A DNA stretch of 64,000 nucleotides, from the NCBI RefSeq assembly GCF_001437155.1, contig NZ_JQAR01000003.1, positions 1 to 64,000 of the forward strand, read 5' to 3'. Below, in pieces: positions 54,413-62,800 of this stretch. This DNA is from Liquorilactobacillus mali. GTDB lineage: Bacteria > Bacillota > Bacilli > Lactobacillales > Lactobacillaceae. The number at the start of each line of letters is the position of its first letter. Positions within the stretch are counted from its first letter, which is position 1. A model generated the notes under the pieces. The model saw only the letters and a program-made list of their open reading frames with translations, did no database searches and had not been told where the DNA came from. Made by a program: the position numbers and the translations under genes.

Positions 54413-55015
54413 ATGATTGATGTTTCTGCTACAACAATTCTAATTCTAATTTTACTTTACCTTGAGTTCCAACAACAACATAAATTGGCAATTAAAAGTA
54501 AATCATCAAAAATTAAAATCGTATTAGCAATTGTAGCAGCGATTTTGCTTGTAACCTTATTTTGGTCAACTAACACCATTAGCAACATTCGACTTGTAGT
54601 TCTAGCTGTGTTGATTGCAAGCATTGGTTTATATAATCAAGGACTTGGTAAAAATAAAGTAGTTACTTATGGTTCAATAATGCATGCCAGCGCTTATAGT
54701 AGATATGACCGTATCATCACCGAAACTATTAAGCAAGGCGTAATGGTAACTTTTTGGTCGCAAAAAGGTGGCAGCTATTTCTTGATATTTGACCAACCTA
54801 TCTCGACAATCCGTAAGTTTTTAAAATTAAACTTACCTCAAAATGTAAAATTGCTCACAAGTGAAGAGTTTGGTCGGTTAGAGGAAATAAACTCGCAAAA
54901 TGATCATAACCGTCAAGTGGAGTTACTTAAAGCAATAAGAAATCGTCCCCAGCGTAATCGTTTGCCTTGGCAAAAGAAAAATGATGCTACAACTAAATTT
55001 CGCCACAGAAATTGA
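54413..55015 (+). CDS. Membrane protein of unknown function at the end of the dgo-PTS operon
   Basis: I do not recognise this 200-residue protein. It has up to three membrane segments: a short one at 6-17 (TTILILILLYLE), then 33-52 (KIKIVLAIVAAILLVTLFW) and 57-75 (IRLVVLAVLIASIGLY). A soluble basic C-terminal part of about 120 residues follows, with KGGSYFLIFDQPISTIRKFLKL and an Arg/Lys-rich tail. It has the SD AAAGGGG and starts 30 bases after dgoD, so it belongs to the operon. A role tied to the PTS or to membrane signalling is possible, but nothing in the sequence shows it. Confidence 0.75.
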   Translation: MIDVSATTILILILLYLEFQQQHKLAIKSKSSKIKIVLAIVAAILLVTLFWSTNTISNIRLVVLAVLIASIGLYNQGLGKNKVVTYGSIMHASAYSRYDRIITETIKQGVMVTFWSQKGGSYFLIFDQPISTIRKFLKLNLPQNVKLLTSEEFGRLEEINSQNDHNRQVELLKAIRNRPQRNRLPWQKKNDATTKFRHRN

Positions 55016-55801
55016 TAAAGCAGCTGGTCATTAAAATTTAGATAAGAAACTCTTATTAGAGACTGGGTCAAAAGTTATTTTGATTTGGTCTTCTTTGTTC
55101 TCCCGCTAATCAGACTAGTTTTAGTACTCAGATTTGGCTAAGACACGTCAGTTTGAAACTGTATGTTCTCTTAAGTTTCCTATTCTTTAATTGTAAAAAA
55201 AATTCAGAAGATCTTTACATGGATAATTGTCCCCACCATTATGCATGCAAGAAATTCCTCATAAGGTTATCATTTTGATTTACCAATTATGACAATCCCT
55301 TTTTCTCTTTAATTGTTTCATTACCTAGTTTTGTGGGTTAGGTTTCTCCTTATTGGCTCCACAAATATTGTTGAGAAGGTAAGTATTGGTAAGCCCCTCT
55401 GTAGCAGTCAAACAAACCTACAAGGAAACATTTAAAGCCTGTAGGTATGTCCAAGATTTAATACGAAGGAATCGTGATAATAGACATTATCAGTATGGAT
55501 ACTAATTTAGTAATTCTTAAATAATTTGTTAATATTCAATACTTGAGAAACAATGTTAGCGATGGGTAACACTAGAAAAATACGGTTTTATACTATATTT
55601 ACAAGCTTATTACAGATATATTCCCCAACTACAGACCAAATAATTTACAAAAAGGTTCTAATGATTGACCCAAATAGAAATAAACTTGCTGAAATTGTAT
55701 GATTTTAATTACTTGTTCCGGTTGACCTAAATTGTTTATCTGTCTAAAATGAAGTATCATAATGAAGTGTGAAAACTTTTTAGTTATGAAGGAGAAGTTA
55801 T
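55016..55801. other. Gene-free region of about 790 bases
   Basis: No open frame over 60 codons and no RNA gene recognised. It holds the repeat-family hairpin (55058-55094), an inverted repeat TTTGTGG/CCACAAA near 55329-55369, another ACCTACA (55416-55422) / TGTAGGT (55440-55446), and ordinary AT-rich sequence. It may be the remains of a lost gene or element, but no protein relic is clear. Confidence 0.45.
55058..55094 (+). terminator. Terminator of the dgo-PTS operon (dispersed hairpin family)
   Basis: AGAGACTGGGTCAAAA (55058-55073) pairs with TTTTGATTTGGTCTTCT (55078-55094) with several G-T pairs. It shares the CTGGRTCAAAA...TTTTGAYYYRGTC core with the other copies and lies about 43 bases after the last gene of the operon. 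Confidence 0.6.
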
Positions 55802-56629
55802 ATGTTTGACATTATAAAAGCAATTATTCTTGGAATAGTTGAAGGTATTACAGAATTCCTGCCCATCAGCTCCACAGGGCATTTGGTTTTGGTCGATGAA
55901 TTCATTAAGATGGAACAGTCAAAGGCTTTTGTGGACATGTTCAATGTGGTAATTCAGTTGGGTGCCATAATGGCGGTTGTCGTTATTTACTTTACCAAGT
56001 TAAATCCGTGGGCATCAAAAAAAAGCCCACTTGAAAAGAAGCAAACATGGACCTTATGGAAGAAAGTTATCATTGCGGTTATTCCTTCGATTATCATTGG
56101 TTTACCGTTGAATGACTGGATGGATTCGCACTTGATGAACTGGTTAGTCGTTTCAATTGCATTGATTTTTTATGGTATTCTCTTCATTATCATCGAAAAT
56201 CACAATGCACATACTCAACCAAAATTCTCAGATTTAAATACGTTATCATATAAAACGGCGATTATCATTGGTTTATTCCAGGTCCTTTCGCTGATTCCAG
56301 GAACCTCTCGTTCAGGTTCTACCATTTTAGGTGGAATCATGGTTGGAACTTCCCGCTACGTAGCTGCGGAATTTTCATTTTTCTTAGCCATCCCAACAAT
56401 GTTTGGTGCATCCTTACTTAAACTCTATAAGTTCTTTAGTCATGGCGGAAGCTTGGCTGGGCTCCAAGGGGTTATCCTTGCAGTTGGTGTCATTGTTTCA
56501 TTTGTTGTAGCATATATTTCCATTAGATTCCTTCTTAATTACATTAAAAATAAGGATTTCAAGGTTTTCGGTTGGTATCGAATTGTCTTAGGTGTCATCG
56601 TGATTGGATACTTCCTTATTTTCCATTAA
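55802..56629 (+). CDS. uppP: Undecaprenyl-diphosphatase
   Basis: This 275-residue membrane enzyme recycles undecaprenyl diphosphate to the monophosphate carrier used in cell-wall synthesis, and overproduction gives bacitracin resistance in the family (BacA). The first signature is [20 protein letters not shown] (residues 11-30) and the second is [10 protein letters not shown] (near 170). Eight membrane segments fit the family. GAAGGAG precedes the ATG. It stands alone with its own terminator. Confidence 0.96.
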   Translation: MFDIIKAIILGIVEGITEFLPISSTGHLVLVDEFIKMEQSKAFVDMFNVVIQLGAIMAVVVIYFTKLNPWASKKSPLEKKQTWTLWKKVIIAVIPSIIIGLPLNDWMDSHLMNWLVVSIALIFYGILFIIIENHNAHTQPKFSDLNTLSYKTAIIIGLFQVLSLIPGTSRSGSTILGGIMVGTSRYVAAEFSFFLAIPTMFGASLLKLYKFFSHGGSLAGLQGVILAVGVIVSFVVAYISIRFLLNYIKNKDFKVFGWYRIVLGVIVIGYFLIFH

Positions 56630-56680
56630 TTGTTAGTCGCTATAAGAGAAATTATGTTATGAGTTTTAAAAAATAAGAAA

Positions 56681-56716
56681 CTGAATCAGAAGTTAAATTT
56701 TGATTCAGCTTTTTTA
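56681..56716 (+). terminator. Terminator after uppP
   Basis: CTGAATCA (56681-56688) pairs with TGATTCAG (56701-56708), followed by CTTTTTTA. It is a smaller relative of the dispersed hairpin family (loop AGAAGTTAAATT). Confidence 0.75.
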
Positions 56717-56876
56717 TTATTTTCGGAAAATGATCGCAAAATTCTTGAATTAATCTAAAGTACTTAAATTTATAAGTAAGTTCTGGCCATTTTTCAGTTT
56801 AAACAAAAGTGATGAATTTTACTATAATAGCAAAAAAATATAAACTAGATAAGGTATAACAAGGAGGTACTTTATA

Positions 56877-58253
56877 ATTATTAAAAAAACAGAAATAAAT
56901 AAAGATGGCACTCACCGTTCATTAAGTAATCGTCATGTGCAGATGATCGCAATTGGTGGAACTATCGGTACCGGTCTATTTTTAGGGGCCGGGACTACTA
57001 TTTATAAAACAGGGCCTTCAGTTTTATGGATTTATTTAATTCTAGGACTTTTTTTCTTTCTCATGATGCGTGCTATTGGCGAAATGTTTTATTCTGATCC
57101 TTCACAACATACTTTTGTTGCATTTATCTCTCGTTATTTAGGAGATACGATTGGATGTTTTGCAGGTTGGACCTATTGGCTAGGTCTTATTTTCCTTTCA
57201 ACAGCCGAATTAACTGCTATAGGAACTTATGTGAAATACTGGTTCCCCGATTTTTCTGCATGGCTTATTGAATTAAGTTTCTTATTCATACTAGTTGTAA
57301 TTAATCTAGTTGCAGTTCGTTTATTTGGTGAAGCTGAATTTTGGTTTGCAATGATTAAGATTATTGCAATTGCCGCACTTATTGTCACTGGTATTTTTAT
57401 GATAATTACAAAAACAAAAACTCCTTTGGGCCATGCAAGTGTTAATAATATACTCACAGGTTATCAATTATTTCCAAAAGGAATTTTTAATTTTATTACT
57501 GCTTTTCCGATGGTTTTCTTTGCTTTTCAAGGAATAGAGTTTATCAGTATCACAATTGGTGAAGTTAAATCACCGCACTCCATAATTCGCAAAGCTGTTA
57601 ACGAAACTCTCATACGAATTCTCCTTTTTTACATAGGGTCTCTTGTAGTAATTATGTGCATCATTCCATGGCATGTACTGACTGCAGAAAAAAGTCCTTT
57701 TGTACAAGTTTATCGGCTAGCAGGAATTCCAGCGGCGGCAGCTATAATTAATTTTGTTGTTTTAACAGCAGCTGCCTCTGCTTTGAATAGCTCTATTTTT
57801 TCTGCTGGCCGCCATTTTTACCAATTAGCTCTTGAAACATCAGATCAAGATTGGTTAAAAAAAAGATTTGCTCACATTTCCAAAAATGGAGTTCCAACAA
57901 GAGCGATTATAGTTTCGGCCACATTGGTATTGATTGCACCTTTAATGAGCCTTTTGAAAGGAATTAACAAAGCTTTTACAATTGTTACTGGAGCTTCTAG
58001 TGACCTCTACATTATAGTTTACATTCTTATTTTATTTGCACATCGTAAGTATCGAATCTCTAATGACTTTTTATCAAATGGTTTCCTCATGCCAGCTTAT
58101 AAAATTACGAGTGTAGCCACTATTATTTTTTTTATTTTAGTTTTTATTAGTTTGTTCCTAATTCCTGCTGATATTCCAGGAGCAGTAGGAGCAATCATTT
58201 GGATAGTTGCTTTGTACAGTCTCATCTCAATAAGCAGGCATAAACAAATATAA
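56877..58253 (+). CDS. Amino-acid permease, APC superfamily (AAT/LysP-like), probable ATT start
   Basis: This permease of about 458 residues has twelve predicted membrane segments. The family signature QMIAIGGTIGTGLFLGAG follows an N-terminal RSLSNRHV. The first ATG/GTG-class codon in frame is GTG at 56937, which would cut off this conserved N-terminus and has no SD. The frame is open upstream to a TAA at 56850, with no ATG, GTG or TTG. AAGGAGG at 56861-56867 is nine bases before ATT at 56877, so initiation at ATT (or the next ATT) is inferred. The substrate is unknown; basic or neutral amino acids are typical. Confidence 0.82.
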   Translation: MIKKTEINKDGTHRSLSNRHVQMIAIGGTIGTGLFLGAGTTIYKTGPSVLWIYLILGLFFFLMMRAIGEMFYSDPSQHTFVAFISRYLGDTIGCFAGWTYWLGLIFLSTAELTAIGTYVKYWFPDFSAWLIELSFLFILVVINLVAVRLFGEAEFWFAMIKIIAIAALIVTGIFMIITKTKTPLGHASVNNILTGYQLFPKGIFNFITAFPMVFFAFQGIEFISITIGEVKSPHSIIRKAVNETLIRILLFYIGSLVVIMCIIPWHVLTAEKSPFVQVYRLAGIPAAAAIINFVVLTAAASALNSSIFSAGRHFYQLALETSDQDWLKKRFAHISKNGVPTRAIIVSATLVLIAPLMSLLKGINKAFTIVTGASSDLYIIVYILILFAHRKYRISNDFLSNGFLMPAYKITSVATIIFFILVFISLFLIPADIPGAVGAIIWIVALYSLISISRHKQI

Positions 58254-58358
58254 TTTAAATTGGCTATTCCAAGAAATAATAATTGTTTCAAAAATGTCCA
58301 AGTATTAATTCTACAAAATCTGTCATTGATAATAAGTTCTACTACTTTTAGCTCAACA

Positions 58359-58407
58359 CAAAATGCCTATTAAAAATATCAAAACGATATTTTTAATAGG
58401 CATTTTG
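58359..58407. terminator. Bidirectional terminator between permease and gltD
   Basis: A perfect 21-bp inverted repeat (58359-58379 and 58387-58407) with a seven-base loop lies between the convergent permease and gltD genes. The stem ends in AAAA on one side and TTTT on the other, suiting both directions. Confidence 0.9.
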
Positions 58408-58443
58408 CAATAACTTTTGTTTCACATGAAACCCATAATTTTT

Positions 58444-59868
58444 TTATACCTTAACCTGACAAGATTGATCAATCATATCAGCGGCCATCCGCCCCTCGTA
58501 AATACCCCAAATTACAAGACTAGCACCACGACGTGCATCACCAGCTACATAGACTCTTTCTTGATCCGTGGTAAAGTCTTTATTCATTTCGGTAATGTCA
58601 AAGGCATCAATAACTGATCTCTCAGCACCCGTAAATCCAAGGGCAATTACTACAAAATCAGCATCTAATTCTCTTTCGGTTCCAGGAACTGGCTTATATA
58701 AGCGTGCCTTGCTTATGACAGCTTTCTTAATCTTTCCGGCTCTACCCTTGAAACCAGTGGCAGTTGTCTCATAAATGGTCAAATCTCCATTGATTACACT
58801 GTCTGCCTCTTTTTGCCCATAACCTTTCTTAGAAACAATCGGCCATTCTGGCCATGGATTGCTCGATAGTCTCTTCAAAGGAGGCTGTCGACTGATTTCG
58901 AGCTGCTTGATGTCTGTTGCTCCTTGCCTTACTGCAGTTGCAATGCAATCAGTTGCAGTATCACCACCACCAACAATCAGAACCTTCTTACCAGCTAATT
59001 TTTTACTTGCTGCTACACCATCGTGCAAAACTTCCTTGGTAGCCAATGTCAAATAATCAAGTGCTTGCATGATACCTTTCAATTCACGACCCTCACCGTT
59101 AATATCGCGAGCCTGACGTGCACCAACAGTCAATAACACTCTAGCAAAACTTTCCTTGAGTTCATCAGCCGTAATATCGACACCAACATTGGTATTCACA
59201 ACGAATTTTATGCCAACATCTTTCATTACCTGAATTCGACGCGCAACGATATCTTTAGGAAGCTTCATATTTGGAATACCATACATTGCTAACCCACCAG
59301 GGCGATCATCTCTCTCAAACACGGTCACATCATACCCATATTTGTTAAGCTGCCAAGCGGCAGATAAACCCGTTGGCCCGCTTCCGACAATCGCTATCTT
59401 AATACCATTTCTATGAAGTGGCATCCCACTTTCTCTAACCCAATCAAATTTAAATCCTTGTTCAATAATAAACTTTTCATTGTCTTTAATTGTAATCCCT
59501 TTGCCATGAAGTGCCTCATTACAAGCCGCCTCACAAGGTGCAGGGCATACCCTCCCAGTAAACTCAGGAAGAGGATTAGTTTTTGTTAATCGTTCAAAGG
59601 CTCGTTTATCCTCACTCCGATACACTAAATCATTCCATTCAGGAATCAGGTTATCGTTGGGGCATCCACTAACAGCCTTACCACCAGCATAGAAGAAACC
59701 AGCATGACAATGCGGAACTCCGCAGTTCATACAACGGGCAGCTTGCTTACGTCGTTCTTCATCACTAAGTGAATTCTGCATTTCTGCAAAATCTTTAATT
59801 CGGTCTTCTACAGAACGTGTAGGGTTATCTACACGCGGATATTTCAAAAAACCAAATGGATCTGCCAT
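58444..59868 (-). CDS. gltD: Glutamate synthase small subunit
   Basis: This 474-residue beta subunit of NAD(P)H-dependent glutamate synthase takes electrons from NAD(P)H and feeds them to GltB. It has the N-terminal Cys clusters for 4Fe-4S centres (CMNCGVPHCHAG, CPNDNLIPEW, CPAPCEAACN), an FAD motif IVGSGPTGLSAAW and an NAD(P) motif VLIVGGGDTATDC. A closing YVAGDARRGASLVIW is typical of the family. The start follows AGGAGG-like sequence. It is 13 bases downstream of gltB in the same operon. Confidence 0.96.
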   Translation of the reverse strand: MADPFGFLKYPRVDNPTRSVEDRIKDFAEMQNSLSDEERRKQAARCMNCGVPHCHAGFFYAGGKAVSGCPNDNLIPEWNDLVYRSEDKRAFERLTKTNPLPEFTGRVCPAPCEAACNEALHGKGITIKDNEKFIIEQGFKFDWVRESGMPLHRNGIKIAIVGSGPTGLSAAWQLNKYGYDVTVFERDDRPGGLAMYGIPNMKLPKDIVARRIQVMKDVGIKFVVNTNVGVDITADELKESFARVLLTVGARQARDINGEGRELKGIMQALDYLTLATKEVLHDGVAASKKLAGKKVLIVGGGDTATDCIATAVRQGATDIKQLEISRQPPLKRLSSNPWPEWPIVSKKGYGQKEADSVINGDLTIYETTATGFKGRAGKIKKAVISKARLYKPVPGTERELDADFVVIALGFTGAERSVIDAFDITEMNKDFTTDQERVYVAGDARRGASLVIWGIYEGRMAADMIDQSCQVKV

Positions 59869-59881
59869 CTTCGTTTCCTCC

Positions 59882-62800
59882 TTACTTCATGATAGTTGGC
59901 TGAACACCCACAATTTCGTCAAATGCTTTTTGTTTCAGCTCTTCTTCAGTAACATTTTCACTTGCATACTTAGCCATAATTTCGTTGATATGTCTAAATT
60001 CTTTAGGATATACCTTCACAAAATGGCCTGCTTCTACTTCCCAGTTATCCAGAATGAACTTGGCCTTTTGTGAATCAGTATATCTAAAATGCTTACGCAA
60101 CAAGTCCTTTACAATTCTTTTATCCTGATCATTATTAGCAATATCAAATAGTTCAATCATTTCTAAATTGCACTGTTGTGGGAAACTGCTCGCGGGATCA
60201 TATACATACGCAACTCCGCCAGACATTCCAGCACCAAAGTTTCTTCCGGTTGAACCTAGGATCATCGCAATTCCATTTGTCATGTATTCGCAGCCATGAT
60301 CTCCAATTCCTTCTGCAACCACATGTGCACCCGAATTTCTAACACAGAAACGCTCACCTGCTCGTCCATTGAAGAATGCCTCACCACTAGTAGCGCCAAA
60401 ACATGCAACATTTCCAACAATTGGCGCATTGCTATAGATTTGTTGGGCAATTTTAGGTGCTCGGACTACCAATCGTCCACCGCTTAGACCCTTACCAACA
60501 TAGTCATTCGCTTCGCCCGTCAGATCTAGCTCCAATCCACGCGTAATAAATGCACCAAAGCTTTGTCCGGCGACACCAGTGTACTCAAACTTAATTTGTC
60601 CCTCAGGCAATCCATCATTACCAAAGCGTTGCGCGATCCAGCCGCCCATTCTTGCTCCAACAGTCCGCATTCGATTATTGATTGGTTGTTTGATAACTAC
60701 TGGCTGTTTACTTGCCAGTGCCATTTCAGCAAAAGCATTCAGTTCTGGCCATTGGTATTTAGGTACAAATGGATCAACCGACTTACGTTTGATTCCAACA
60801 GATGTACTTAAAATTCTAGAAAAATCAAGCGATTTTGCTTTGCCTTTGGCAATAAATCTTGGAGTAATATTTTCAGTGTGTCCTACCAATTCATCGATTG
60901 TACGATAACCCAATGAGGCCATTTCCTCACGTAAATCTTGGGCAATAAATCTCATGCAATTTTTTACATGCTCTGGTTTACCTATAAATAGTTTGCGCAA
61001 TCCTGGATTCTGCGTTGCTATTCCCGTCGGACACGTATTGAGACTGCATACCCGCATCATAATACATCCAATTGAGACCAACACCAGCGATGCAAAACTG
61101 AATTCTTCAGCACCAAGCATAATCGCAATAGCAACATCACGGCCCGTCATTAACTTACCATCAGTTTCAATTGTTGTTCGCTGTCTCAAATTATTTAAAG
61201 CAAGAGTCTGATGTGCTTCTGCTAATCCCATCTCCCATGGGAGACCTGCATCCCTGACAGAATTACGTGGGGCAGCACCGGTTCCTCCATCGTAGCCACT
61301 GATGGTTACTTTGTCGGCTCCAGACTTGACGACACCTGTAGCAATTGTTCCTACGCCCGTACTTGATACAAGTTTGACGGTTATCTTCGCAAAGGGATTG
61401 ATTTGTTTCAAATCGTGAATCAACTGTTTCAAGTCTTCAATTGAATAAATATCATGATGCGGTGGAGGTGAAATCAGACGAACTCCTGGAACAGAACCAC
61501 GGATTTCTGCAACCCAAGGGAAATTCTTAGTTCCAGGTAGTTGTCCCCCTTCTCCGGGCTTGGCACCTTGAGCAACCTTAATTTGCAACTCTTCAGCACT
61601 CATTAAATATTCAGCATTGACACCAAATCTTGCTGATGCAACCTGTTTTATCTTGCTGTTAAGGTTTCTTCCATCCGGTTGTGGTTTAAATCTTGCACGA
61701 TTCTCGCCACCCTCACCGCTATTACTCTTAGCATTTAATTCATTCATAGCCTGTGCAATACATTCATGAGCTTCCTTAGAAAGTGAGCCAAAACTCATTG
61801 CTCCAGCTTTAAATCTTTTCACAATTTGGCTAACCGGTTCAACTTCAGACAGAGGTACCGGACCATTCGTTCCCTTGATCTCCCAAAGAGAACGGAGTGT
61901 CGTTGGTGAATCCAGTTCCTCTTTTCGCACATCTTCAACATATTCCTTATAAGTCTCATAATTTCCTGTACGTACGGCCTGTTGAAATTTATACATCGTC
62001 AAAGGATTATATAGATGATGTTCACCATCAATACGATACTTGAAACTGCCACCTGATGGTAAATCCTCAACCGCTCTTGTGTTAAATGCCTTGCGATATC
62101 TCACAAGATATTCTTCTTCAATTTGGTTTAGGGTCAAACCACCAATACGACTTTCGGTCCCAGTAAAGTACTTATCGACTACCTTCTCTGACAGACCAAC
62201 AGCCTCAAATAATTGAGCACCTTGATAACCGATAATGGTGGAAATTCCCATTCTACTCATAACCTTAACAATCCCTTTTTCAGCCGCTTTTCGATAATTT
62301 TCAAGCTTATCTCCTAGATTGTAAGAAAGTAATGTTGCATATGCACCATATGGGTGAATTGCTGATGCGCCGTATCCAAGTAATGTTGCAAAATGATGAA
62401 TCTCGCAGGCCTCACCCGTATCAACAATAATTGATGCTAATTCTCTTTTCCCTTTACGTACCAAGTAATTATTCAAGCCTGAAACTGCCAATAACACGGG
62501 AATGATCAATTGTTCTCTTGTAGCGCCTCGGTCACTCAGAATTAACAGGTTTGCACCTTGCTCAATTTGCAATTCAGCTTCCTTGAACATGTTGTCCAAT
62601 GCTTGTTCCAAACGATTCGGACGTGGTGCAGTATCATAGCAAATTGATATAATTGCGGCCTTAAATCCATTTTTTCCGTTCAGATGTCTTAATTTCTCAT
62701 ATGATTTTAAGTCCAAAATTGGTGAATCAAGCTTAATCTTTTTCGCATTCAAAGGAACATCCTTTGTAATATCTCCGTCTGCGCCAAGAAACATCTCAGT

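Noticed and set aside
56937-56939. GTG at 56937 as the start of the amino-acid permease
   Set aside because: No SD, and it would remove the conserved residues just before QMIAIGG; the SD further upstream points to ATT.
60579-60908. 109-codon plus-strand frame inside gltB
   Set aside because: Antisense reading of a strongly conserved gene; no SD or homology seen.
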